Of a stretch of 7,536 nucleotides of DNA, positions 1 to 5,751 are shown piece after piece. Numbering within the stretch: position 1 is the first letter of the stretch; each line of letters opens with the position of its first letter. Position numbers and translations under genes: made by a program. The stretch covers positions 1-7,536 of the forward strand of contig JAGBFZ010000375.1 in assembly GCA_018110855.1 (NCBI GenBank), written 5' to 3'. The stretch is from Oscillospiraceae bacterium. Its GTDB lineage: Bacteria; Bacillota; Clostridia; Oscillospirales; Ruminococcaceae. The notes beneath the pieces were generated by a model, which was not told the origin of the DNA, ran no database searches, and worked only from the letters and a program-made list of their open reading frames with translations.

Positions 1-324
1 AACGTCCCGCTTCACAAGCCCCTTCACCAGCTTCGGGTCCTCCATCTGCTCGCAGATAGCCACCCTGAAGCCTAAGTCAATAAGCTTTTTTATGTAGATC
101 TCGGCGCTGTGGTAGGGTATGCCGCAGATGGGGGCACGCTCCTCCTGTCCGCAGTCTCTGCCCGTGAGAGTAAGCTCAAGAGCCTTTGAGACCACCACCG
201 CGTCATCGAAAAACATTTCATAAAAATCCCCCAGACGAAAGAACACAATATGCCCGGGATATCTGTCCTTAACGTCAAAATACTGCTGCATCATGGGAGA
301 AAGCGTGCTGCGGTCAACGTTCAT
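1..324 (-). CDS. mutS: DNA mismatch repair protein MutS, N-terminal 108 codons (runs off the window)
   Basis: MutS recognises base mismatches and small loops in newly replicated DNA and recruits MutL. The visible part is the start of mismatch-recognition domain I. Residues 11-22 ([12 protein letters not shown]) and the GDFYEMF segment at 32-38 are characteristic of the family. F34-Y35-E36 is the Phe-x-Glu motif whose Phe stacks on the mismatch and whose Glu contacts it. The visible stretch ends in KGLVKRDV, also typical of MutS. The ATG at 324 is preceded on the minus strand by AGAGGA at a suitable distance, and the protein begins where other MutS proteins begin. About 750 further residues should lie beyond position 1. 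The gene follows the YlbF/YmcA-family gene after 86 nt and has no obvious promoter of its own, so it is probably co-transcribed. Family assignment is near certain. Confidence 0.97.
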   Translation of the reverse strand, partial: MNVDRSTLSPMMQQYFDVKDRYPGHIVFFRLGDFYEMFFDDAVVVSKALELTLTGRDCGQEERAPICGIPYHSAEIYIKKLIDLGFRVAICEQMEDPKLVKGLVKRDV

Positions 325-350
325 TTTCCGACCATTCCTCTTTTCTGTTT

Positions 351-377
351 TTTCTCCCCGTCAAAGACGGGGAGAAA
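351..377 (-). other. Perfect 12-bp hairpin in the ylbF-mutS intergenic region
   Basis: The arms at 351-362 and 366-377 (TTTCTCCCCGTC and GACGGGGAGAAA on the + strand) are fully complementary and separated by AAA. In the transcribed (minus) direction the hairpin is followed by an A-rich run, not a U tract, so it is not a standard intrinsic terminator. It lies roughly 10 nt upstream of the mutS ribosome site. It could be an RNA-stability or processing element, or it could affect mutS translation. The structure is seen directly; the role is unknown. Confidence 0.6.
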
Positions 378-410
378 TCTTGCATCTTGCCTCTTAAACT
401 CTTGCCTCTA
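378..410. repeat. Degenerate 7-bp tandem repeat between ylbF and mutS
   Basis: On the + strand the units read TCTTGCA (378-384), TCTTGCC (385-391), TCTTAAA (392-398), one extra C, then TCTTGCC (400-406) and a partial TCTA. The run begins directly after the 12-bp hairpin and ends at the ylbF-type stop codon. The period of seven matches two other intergenic repeats in this window that have different unit sequences. No function can be read from it. Confidence 0.55.
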
Positions 411-821
411 TCAGTGGCAGCCTCCGCAGGAAGCGCAGCTTCCCGTGCAGGAAACGGGATTGGACTCGGGGCAGGTCATGGGATCCTCACCGTTAGCAGC
501 GCAGGTAACAATATAGTTTATGCTGTCAAGAATACCGTCCATATCAGCCTTTGCAGCCTCGAAAGCCATCATCTTGGGATTGGTCACAACAGCGGCATAA
601 AGCCTGTTGAGATCGTTGTTGAGAGCAGTGATGGTGTCAGTGTTCTTGTCCTCCTTAGCCATTTCGGTGTTAAGCTCCATCTTCTTCACGTTAAAATCTG
701 TGATGTTCTTCTGAAGCTCCTCGTCCTTGTCGTTTGCAAGCTTGGCAGCAGCATAAGCCGCATATCTGGGATCCTCCTGCAAAGCCTTTCCGAGAGCTCT
801 TGCCGCTTCGATAACGTTCAT
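411..821 (-). CDS. YlbF/YmcA-family (Com_YlbF, DUF964) protein with a six-cysteine C-terminal tail
   Basis: This 136-residue, mostly helical protein resembles the YlbF/YmcA (RicF/RicA) family. In Bacillus these proteins form a complex with YaaT that guides RNase Y-dependent mRNA maturation and binds [4Fe-4S] clusters. Visible support is the length, the N-terminal helix pattern (AARALGKAL..DPRYAAY), the MAFEAAKADMDGIL segment near 85-98, and the cysteine-rich end: C107, C117, C125, C129, C132, C135. Its position between miaB and mutS matches Bacillus ymcA. An upstream TTG at 827 would add two residues and lies closer to the AAAGG ribosome site. I prefer the ATG at 821, which starts the typical MNVIE-like N terminus, though its AAAGG spacing of 11 nt is long. 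I cannot tell whether it is the YlbF or the YmcA orthologue, so I give no symbol. Confidence 0.85.
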   Translation of the reverse strand: MNVIEAARALGKALQEDPRYAAYAAAKLANDKDEELQKNITDFNVKKMELNTEMAKEDKNTDTITALNNDLNRLYAAVVTNPKMMAFEAAKADMDGILDSINYIVTCAANGEDPMTCPESNPVSCTGSCASCGGCH

Positions 822-869
822 TTTCAAAACAACCTTTCTATATAAGTTTTAATATTACTATCCTTTGAC

Positions 870-883
870 AGTTAATAGTTAAT
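870..883. repeat. Two tandem AGTTAAT heptamers overlapping the promoter -10 element
   Basis: AGTTAAT occurs twice back to back (870-876 and 877-883, + strand). The second copy overlaps the -10 hexamer at 882-887, and the pair covers the likely transcription start. It is one of three period-7 intergenic repeats in the window. Confidence 0.5.
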
Positions 884-910
884 TATACCACAAAACGTTC
901 ATTTTGTCAA
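882..910 (-). promoter_or_regulatory. Consensus housekeeping (sigma-A type) promoter for the ylbF-type gene and mutS
   Basis: On the minus strand TTGACA (910-905) and TATAAT (887-882) are both exact consensus hexamers with a 17-nt spacer, the optimal length. Transcription should begin near 875, giving a leader of about 54 nt before the ATG at 821. The promoter lies downstream of the terminator at 949-984, so this unit is independent of the sigma/anti-sigma operon. Confidence 0.9.
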
Positions 911-948
911 ATATCATCGAAATGAATTTTCTGCCGTTTTTTGCATAA

Positions 949-984
949 AAAAGCGGCGCTTTCCCGAAGAAAAACGCCGCTTTT
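949..984 (-). terminator. Rho-independent terminator of the sigma/anti-sigma operon
   Basis: AAAAGCGGCG (949-958) pairs with CGCCGCTTTT (975-984). The 16-nt gap can extend the stem through TTTC (960-963) and GAAA (969-972). On the minus strand the GC-rich stem is followed by a six-U run and then ATGC. It lies 28 nt past the TAA at 1012, the end of the open frame after the amber codon, but almost 400 nt past the TAG itself. A T4 run also follows the stem on the + strand, so weak two-way action is possible. Confidence 0.85.
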
Positions 985-1011
985 AACAGTATTGTCAAAA
1001 AAATCAAAAAT

Positions 1012-1377
1012 TTATTGAAAAAGCTCCGAAAAGCTCTCTATAAATTCCTCGGGAGCATTGTCCGAAAACTCGATATCCTGCGGAACATCTGCAAAAAACC
1101 GTACCCTTGAGGAAAATTTTACAAAAAAGCTCTCCCCGTCATGAGTCTCCATGTTAAGCGTAAATCTCTGCTTGAAGCAGCCCTTGCCCTCCGCATAGAT
1201 CGAATTCTCAAGATAGACCTCATCGCAGTAGAAAGGCTCCTCTCCCTCAACGGAAATAAGTGTGTAATCATCGGTAAAAAGCCGCTTGACTTCTGCTTTG
1301 TAATTCTCAAGATATTCATCACGAGCTTCAATGACGAGAGCAAGCTCAGCCTGACATTCCTCCGAATTTGTTTCTTC
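1012..1377 (-). pseudogene. In-frame 121-codon continuation of the anti-sigma gene after an amber codon
   Basis: Directly after the TAG at 1378-1380 the same reading frame stays open for 121 codons and ends in TAA at 1012-1014. It begins EETNSEECQAELALV and ends FIESFSELFQ. It has no ATG, GTG or TTG until an ATG at 1152, far inside, and the GGAGGA at its start leads only to a two-residue open frame after its ATG. It therefore does not look like a separate gene. Its pattern (a helix, then FYC, then a strand and DGESFFV) resembles the preceding extracytoplasmic domain (helix, HYYC, strand, AGDCFIT). The terminator sits just past its stop. My reading is that it is the ancestral C-terminal domain, cut off by a nonsense change (CAG to TAG would suffice). 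Readthrough or a sequencing error are alternatives. Confidence 0.7.
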
Positions 1378-2277
1378 CTAACCGCCGATGGCAATATATT
1401 TGTCATATATACCATAAATATCATTATGATTTTTTATAAACTCTGTTGTATATATCTGCGGCTCGGCATCGTTGGCACAGAAGCCATCTCCTCTGAGCGC
1501 TGCTTCTGTCCTCACAAGCGCTTCATTTGCAGGATATTGGGGAACGAAAAAATTATAAAAAATTTCCCTACATAAAAAATCCATGCCCTCGTATTTATCG
1601 GCAGTATCATAGCAGTTCACCATTGCCTGAGTGATAAAGCAGTCTCCCGCCTCGTCCCGCTCAAAGGAAATGTACACCTTCAAAGGGATATTTGAAGTAT
1701 ATTTCTCATCAAGATAAAGATCAAGCTCTCCCCTCATTTTTGCGCAGTAATAATGTGCATCGCAGTCAATATCCGAAATGGGATACTCGGAAAAGAAATC
1801 ACCGAATATTTTAGCGTAAACGTCAAGCAGCTCTCCCTCATTTTTTCTGTTAACTCCGTCAAGTCCCTTGAAACCCACCGTTGAAAGTGCCTCACGGTAA
1901 TTTCCGTTTTTAAGCATATGTCCGAAGCTTTTCATCTCATGCTCTGCGGCAATGGACGACCAGCTTATCTGCCCGCAGTTATAATACTCATTAACTGTTA
2001 TTGACCCGAGAACACAGATGACCGCAGCTATTGGAACAGCCACAATCGCCGTAAAAAGAGCCAGCTTCAAATAATGCCTTTTGGTTTTTTTAAGAGGATT
2101 TTTCGCCCCTCCCGCCTTTTCCTCACATGGAAGCTCTGCGGACATGGCTGAAAGCTGCTCACCGCATTTTTCACACTCTGCACAGTGCTCCTCCACAAGC
2201 CGCCTGCTGCTTTCCGAGCAAACCTTGTCCGCATATAAGGGCAGCAGATCTCTGATGATGTCGCAGTCGGGTTTCAT
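1378..2277 (-). CDS. Membrane-anchored zinc-finger anti-sigma factor, ending at an in-frame TAG
   Basis: This is the cognate anti-sigma factor expected to hold the upstream ECF sigma at the membrane. The 299-residue product has an N-terminal cytoplasmic zf-HC2/ZAS domain (residues 1-45) with the zinc motif H31-x3-C35-x2-C38 and a preceding C20. A charged linker (KNPLKKTKRH, about 59-68) leads to one transmembrane helix at about 70-92, then an extracytoplasmic region of about 205 residues that I do not recognise by name. The ATG at 2277 is chosen because it overlaps the sigma stop as ATGA and is preceded by AAAGGAGAGG; upstream in-frame codons would only add sequence from inside the sigma gene. 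The coding frame continues for 121 codons past the TAG, so the intact ancestral protein was probably about 421 residues. What the outer domain senses is unknown. Confidence 0.9.
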   Translation of the reverse strand: MKPDCDIIRDLLPLYADKVCSESSRRLVEEHCAECEKCGEQLSAMSAELPCEEKAGGAKNPLKKTKRHYLKLALFTAIVAVPIAAVICVLGSITVNEYYNCGQISWSSIAAEHEMKSFGHMLKNGNYREALSTVGFKGLDGVNRKNEGELLDVYAKIFGDFFSEYPISDIDCDAHYYCAKMRGELDLYLDEKYTSNIPLKVYISFERDEAGDCFITQAMVNCYDTADKYEGMDFLCREIFYNFFVPQYPANEALVRTEAALRGDGFCANDAEPQIYTTEFIKNHNDIYGIYDKYIAIGG

Positions 2278-2750
2278 AAAATATCCTCTCCTTTCAGAAT
2301 TTCTCTCAGACGTTCTTTTCCTCGGAAAAATGTCACTCTCGCCCATGATTCGGAGCGTCCGAATATCTCGCCTATCTCCCCGAAGCTCATGTCGGTGTGG
2401 ATTTTGAGCAAAACTATCTCACGGTACGGCTCGGGGAGCCTGTGAACAGCCTTGTAAATCTCCGTCTGCTCCATTCTTCCCGAAATGTACGTCTCTGCGG
2501 GAATATCATCGGGTTCGCTGTCCGCACGCCGCTTTTCCTTCCGCAGATGGGAAATATAGAGATTTTTCGCAATGGCGCAGAGCCATGTGGTCATTTTTAC
2601 CTTGCCGTCAAAGCTTTCCGCATGGGTTATGGCACGAAAGAATGTTTCTTGAGTAAGCTCCTCGGAAAGGACAGCGTTCCCTCCGCTGAGGCTCATCAGA
2701 TATTTGTACACCCTGTCGGCGTGTTCCTTGTAGATATCCTCCTGCCTCAT
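2274..2750 (-). CDS. ECF-type RNA polymerase sigma factor
   Basis: This 158-residue protein has the two-domain layout of extracytoplasmic-function sigma factors. Region 2 spans about 5-73, with the SEELTQETFFRAI helix (29-41) and the FDGKVKMTTWLCAIAKNLY segment (47-65) that meets the -10 element. Region 4 spans about 95-152, with RLPEPYREIVLLK (104-116) and the helix-turn-helix MSFGEIGEIFGRSESWARV (121-139), which reads the -35. The ATG at 2750 follows AAAGGAGAGAGG on the minus strand. The stop overlaps the anti-sigma ATG (ATGA), so the two are translationally coupled, the usual way to keep sigma and anti-sigma in balance. A TGTAAC-16-CGTTTA promoter upstream suggests self-activation. Sigma-ECF identity is firm; the subgroup and regulon cannot be read from this window. 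Confidence 0.95.
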   Translation of the reverse strand: MRQEDIYKEHADRVYKYLMSLSGGNAVLSEELTQETFFRAITHAESFDGKVKMTTWLCAIAKNLYISHLRKEKRRADSEPDDIPAETYISGRMEQTEIYKAVHRLPEPYREIVLLKIHTDMSFGEIGEIFGRSESWARVTFFRGKERLREILKGEDIL

Positions 2751-2782
2751 CGGTTTTCCTCTCTCCTTTCCTTTTCATAGAT

Positions 2783-2810
2783 TAAACGCAGAAAGATGAT
2801 GTTCGTTACA
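2783..2810 (-). promoter_or_regulatory. Putative autoregulated ECF promoter of the sigma/anti-sigma operon
   Basis: On the minus strand TGTAAC (2810-2805) is followed after exactly 16 nt by CGTTTA (2788-2783). The AAC-containing -35, 16-nt spacer and CGT-starting -10 are the usual form of ECF promoters. Transcription would begin near 2776, leaving a leader of about 25 nt that holds the AAAGGAGAGAGG ribosome site. No good housekeeping promoter was seen in the same stretch. Direct recognition by the encoded sigma is inferred. Confidence 0.6.
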
Positions 2811-2839
2811 GTGTTCATGAAAAATTAATAAAAACATTT

Positions 2840-2884
2840 ACGCCACAGCACTAATGACATTTAATGTCAATGGCGCTGTGGCGT
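2840..2884 (-). terminator. Probable intrinsic terminator of the rnf-miaB operon (near-continuous hairpin)
   Basis: The outer arms ACGCCACAGC (2840-2849) and GCTGTGGCGT (2875-2884) form a perfect 10-bp stem. A nested palindrome TGACAT-TTA-ATGTCA (2855-2869) sits inside, and the five bases on each side between them pair partly. On the minus strand it is followed by AAATG and then a U5 run and more U-rich sequence. It lies about 155 nt beyond the miaB stop and 30 nt before the ECF -35. The delayed U tract weakens the call; the inner palindrome could also be a protein-binding site. Confidence 0.6.
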
Positions 2885-2931
2885 TATCCGAATCAAATTA
2901 TAACCTTATCGGAAATATCTTTATAATTTAC

Positions 2932-3022
2932 TCTTTATTCTTTTTTCTTTATTCTTTAAAATTACCGCATTGGACAATTTTAAAGAATAAAGATTAAAGA
3001 ATAAATAATAAAGAATAATGAA
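2932..3022. repeat. AT-rich heptamer repeats arranged as a 30-bp-arm inverted repeat after miaB
   Basis: Four + strand heptamers (TCTTTAT, TCTTTTT, TCTTTAT, TCTTTAA at 2932-2959) are followed by inverted heptamers TAAAGAA, TAAAGAT, TAAAGAA, TAAATAA, TAAAGAA and a degenerate TAATGAA (2981-3022). The two sets fold together: 2934-2963 pairs with 2976-3005 except for one 3-nt mismatch, around a 12-nt loop (ACCGCATTGGAC). The stem is almost all A/T apart from a few G/C pairs. It fills most of the 290-nt gap between miaB and the sigma gene, with the hairpin at 2840-2884 and the ECF promoter filling the rest. It may help stabilise the 3' end of the miaB transcript, but no role is shown. Confidence 0.75.
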
Positions 3023-3039
3023 ACAGCCTCGGAATTGTT

Positions 3040-4407
3040 TTAATATATTATCTCGCCCTCGACCGCCCAGTTATGGGTCTTAGTGACCCTTACTTTTCTC
3101 ATTGTTCCGATAAGCTCGGGAGAACCCTTCACAAGAGTGATGATAAATTCGCCGCTCTTGCCGCTGATAAATTCCTCCTTGTAAACCCCGTCAAAAAGAA
3201 CATCAAATTCCGCTCCGAGAAAACGTTTGTAATGCTCCTCGGATATCTCACGCTGAACTGCAAGCAGCTCACGGAACCATCTTCCCTTGTCCTCCTCGGA
3301 GGTATAGTCAATAATTTCCGCCGCCTTAGTGCCCGTCCGCTTTGAGTAAATGAACGAGAAAATGTTGTCATACTTCACAGCCTTCACAATATCAAGAGTT
3401 TTGCAAAAATCCTCATAGGTCTCGTTTGGAAAGCCCACGATAATATCCGTTGATATGGAAAGCCCCGGCATGACCTTTCTTGCATACTCCACCATATCCA
3501 TGTACCGTTCAGCTGTGTACCGCCTGTTCATTTCCTTTAAAATGCGGTCGCTGCCCGATTGGAGCGGCAGATGAACGCTGCGGCAGATCTTTTTACTTTC
3601 CGCAATAACATCAAAAAATTCCTTGGTTGCGTCCTTTGGGTGGGGGGACATGAACCTCACCCTGAAATCCCCGTCGATATTATCAATGCGCCTGAGAAGC
3701 TCGGGAAAATCAATTTTTTCCTCAAGTCCCCTGCCGTAGGAATTGACATTCTGCCCCAGAAGCATGATCTCTTTGCAGCCGTCCGCCGTAATCCGCTTTA
3801 TCTCCTCAATGATCTTTTCGGGACTTCTGCTCCGCTCTCTGCCCCTTACATAGGGCACAATGCAGTACGAGCAGAAATTATTGCAGCCGTACATAATGGA
3901 AACGCCCGCCTTGTATTTCTCGCTTCTCACCGCAGGAATATCCTCGAAGCATTCGGTGTTCCTCTCAGCTGTGTCAACAATGAAGCCCTTTTTGGTGAGA
4001 GCCTCGAAAATCAGCCTCGGCAGTTCCTTTGCGGCAAACGTGCCGAAAACGATATCCACATGGCGGTAGGATTTTTTTATCTTCTCAGCCGTTTTCGGCT
4101 CCTGTCCCATGCAGCCGCCCACAGCAATTATCATATCGGGCTTCTGCTCCTTGAGACGCTTCAGCTCGCCAATATTTCCGTAGACCTTCAGCTCGGCATT
4201 TTCACGGACAGCACAGGTGTTGAGAATGATAATATCCGCAGAGTTCATATCCTCGGTAACGCCGCAGCCCATAAGGGTGAGCTGTCCCAACAGCTTCTCC
4301 CCGTCGCTCACATTCTGCTGACAGCCGTAGCTGTGAACGCAGCAGAGAGGCGGCGCTTCTCTTTTTGCAAAAATATTCCTTACCGCTTGAGTGTAATTTA
4401 TCTCCAT
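3040..4407 (-). CDS. miaB: tRNA-2-methylthio-N6-dimethylallyladenosine synthase MiaB
   Basis: MiaB is a cytoplasmic radical-SAM methylthiotransferase that adds a methylthio group to i6A37 of tRNAs reading UNN codons. All parts are visible. The N-terminal UPF0004 domain has the three auxiliary-cluster cysteines C29 (SYGCQQN), C65 (NTCAVRENAE) and C99 (GGCMGQ). The radical-SAM triad is C175-x3-C179-x2-C182 in YGCNNFCSYCIVP. The core carries LGQNVNSYG, LPLQSGSD and STDIIVGFPNET. A C-terminal TRAM domain spans about 390-452. At 455 residues it is of normal length. NTCAVRENAE and the SYGCQQN start favour MiaB over RimO or MtaB. The ATG at 4407 lies 18 nt after the hydrolase-like gene, with a modest AAAGG site 10 nt upstream, so expression probably depends on the rnf operon transcript. 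Confidence 0.97.
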   Translation of the reverse strand: MEINYTQAVRNIFAKREAPPLCCVHSYGCQQNVSDGEKLLGQLTLMGCGVTEDMNSADIIILNTCAVRENAELKVYGNIGELKRLKEQKPDMIIAVGGCMGQEPKTAEKIKKSYRHVDIVFGTFAAKELPRLIFEALTKKGFIVDTAERNTECFEDIPAVRSEKYKAGVSIMYGCNNFCSYCIVPYVRGRERSRSPEKIIEEIKRITADGCKEIMLLGQNVNSYGRGLEEKIDFPELLRRIDNIDGDFRVRFMSPHPKDATKEFFDVIAESKKICRSVHLPLQSGSDRILKEMNRRYTAERYMDMVEYARKVMPGLSISTDIIVGFPNETYEDFCKTLDIVKAVKYDNIFSFIYSKRTGTKAAEIIDYTSEEDKGRWFRELLAVQREISEEHYKRFLGAEFDVLFDGVYKEEFISGKSGEFIITLVKGSPELIGTMRKVRVTKTHNWAVEGEIIY

Positions 4408-4425
4408 TTATGTAATGCCTTTCGC

Positions 4426-5733
4426 TTAGTAAACATAATACTTATCATAGTCCATGGCAGTGAGAGCCTTAACAGCCCTGTCAAACTCGTCCGCCGACAT
4501 GGATTCCCTGTCAAGCATGGGATATGAGGGCAGCTCGCCGCAGCGGTCGGAGACCTCTCCGAAAACCGCAGTTATCTTTTCATACATCTCCATGTCGTCA
4601 AGGATAATTTCCTCATTGCCCGCCACCATGGTGCGGCTGATGTTGTTTTCGGAGTAATCTATCATAATCCGACAGCCCGTAAGCTCCTCGGGATAGAAAA
4701 GCTCGCTGTATCCGCGGATAACCGAATTTGCAGTAATTCGAAGCATGACCTCGGTACCCGCATCATTTCCTGCATTGGTCATCATCACCGCAAGGCTTGT
4801 GAGAGCGTGATATCTGTCGCTGTACGGAGAAACCTCCTCGCCTAACATATCAATGTCCGACGACCTGAACTCGGGGAATATGAAATCATCGCAGATAATT
4901 TCATCAAAGCCCGCCGTTCCCAGCTCGGTGATTATGTCGCAGAGATATTCCTGAGCCGTTTCGTCAAAGGGAGAAAGCCATGGCTTGCCGCCCTTTTCGG
5001 GAGAAGTGTCAAGCCATGTGTCACCGTCCTCGCTCCTATATGAACCGTCACGGTAATCGCCGTAGCGGTTGTTGTCATAAAGCACGGAAACAAGCGCAAC
5101 GGGGCGAAGTCCCCTGCTCTCGGCAGCGTAAACGATATCTGCGGCTGAAAGCTCGGATTCCATAGGGTCCCTGCCGTCAATGGCAGTATGAGCGAAATCA
5201 AGCTTTGTTGCATAGTGAAAAATTCCGCCCTCGGTCTTAACGGGGAATATGACTGCGCTGCATCCGTCTGCCGCAAGCTCATCAAGAGCGGCATTAAGGC
5301 TGTCTGCGTCCGCCATGCTGTCGGGATCGAGATAATACGCTGCACCGCCCTCTTTAACAATAGGATTCGGAGCAGCAGTCTCGGAAACCGTTTCAGCGGG
5401 CGCTATTGTATCGGCAGGCAGGGTCACTTCGGGAGCCTCGGAAATACCCGAAACCGCAGGCTGATCGAGATTATCCCCGCCGCTCTGAACATCTCCCGTT
5501 ACTGCGGGAAGGCTTTCGGATACAATGTCCGTATCGGAGGGAGACCATGGCTGAGACTCAGTCCTGTCGGGACGGGAAGTAATATATCTTCCGATAGGTC
5601 CGGCCACGCTGTAGCCTACAAAGATAAGCGCAGCAACAGCTGCCGCTCCCGCAATTATCTTAACGGTATTCTCGTTTCTTCTTTTTATTTTGTAATGCCT
5701 TTTAGGCTTGAAAATTTTCTTTCTTCGTTTCAT
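4426..5733 (-). CDS. Membrane-anchored putative glycoside hydrolase (DUF4015-like TIM barrel)
   Basis: The 435-residue product has a very basic cytoplasmic start (residues 1-20), one transmembrane helix at about 25-46, and an extracytoplasmic Ser/Thr/Pro/Glu-rich linker (about 52-127) with no obvious fold. A domain of about 300 residues follows. Within it, WLSPFDETAQEYLCDIITEL (252-271) and GFDEIICDDFIFPE (275-288) match the pattern of the DUF4015 putative glycoside hydrolases, in which the GFDEI..D..RFP strand carries a conserved acidic residue. The substrate is unknown; cell-wall or exopolysaccharide glycans are guesses. The ATG at 5733 follows GAAAGGA by about 10 nt and lies 18 nt after rnfA. 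The absence of a cleavage-type signal sequence favours membrane anchoring over secretion. It is not a usual member of rnf operons. The family call is by motif memory, not a search. Confidence 0.7.
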   Translation of the reverse strand: MKRRKKIFKPKRHYKIKRRNENTVKIIAGAAAVAALIFVGYSVAGPIGRYITSRPDRTESQPWSPSDTDIVSESLPAVTGDVQSGGDNLDQPAVSGISEAPEVTLPADTIAPAETVSETAAPNPIVKEGGAAYYLDPDSMADADSLNAALDELAADGCSAVIFPVKTEGGIFHYATKLDFAHTAIDGRDPMESELSAADIVYAAESRGLRPVALVSVLYDNNRYGDYRDGSYRSEDGDTWLDTSPEKGGKPWLSPFDETAQEYLCDIITELGTAGFDEIICDDFIFPEFRSSDIDMLGEEVSPYSDRYHALTSLAVMMTNAGNDAGTEVMLRITANSVIRGYSELFYPEELTGCRIMIDYSENNISRTMVAGNEEIILDDMEMYEKITAVFGEVSDRCGELPSYPMLDRESMSADEFDRAVKALTAMDYDKYYVY

Positions 5734-5751
5734 TTTTTTGTTGTCCTTTCT

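Noticed and set aside
351..377. Intrinsic terminator between the ylbF-type gene and mutS
   Set aside because: In the direction of transcription the stem is followed by A-rich sequence, and on the other strand by mixed sequence, so there is no U tract either way.
1378..1380. UAG reassigned to an amino acid in this organism
   Set aside because: The rnfA-like gene also ends in TAG at the expected family length with the next gene 18 nt further on, so UAG appears to be a normal stop here.
1119..1424. A 101-codon minus-strand frame covering the anti-sigma/extension junction
   Set aside because: Its protein is Arg/Ser/Leu-rich with no domain pattern. It is a shifted frame of the 121-codon continuation, which has the natural amino-acid mix and the repeat-domain pattern.
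1378..2346. Longer anti-sigma start 23 codons upstream of the ATG at 2277
   Set aside because: It would extend deep into the sigma gene with a non-family N terminus. The ATG at 2277 has the ribosome site, the ATGA overlap and the usual MKPDCDIIRDLLPLY start.
3559..4527. A 322-codon open frame on the + strand opposite miaB
   Set aside because: It is wholly antisense to a complete miaB with all catalytic motifs, shows no recognisable domain, and reflects the biased codon composition of the real gene.
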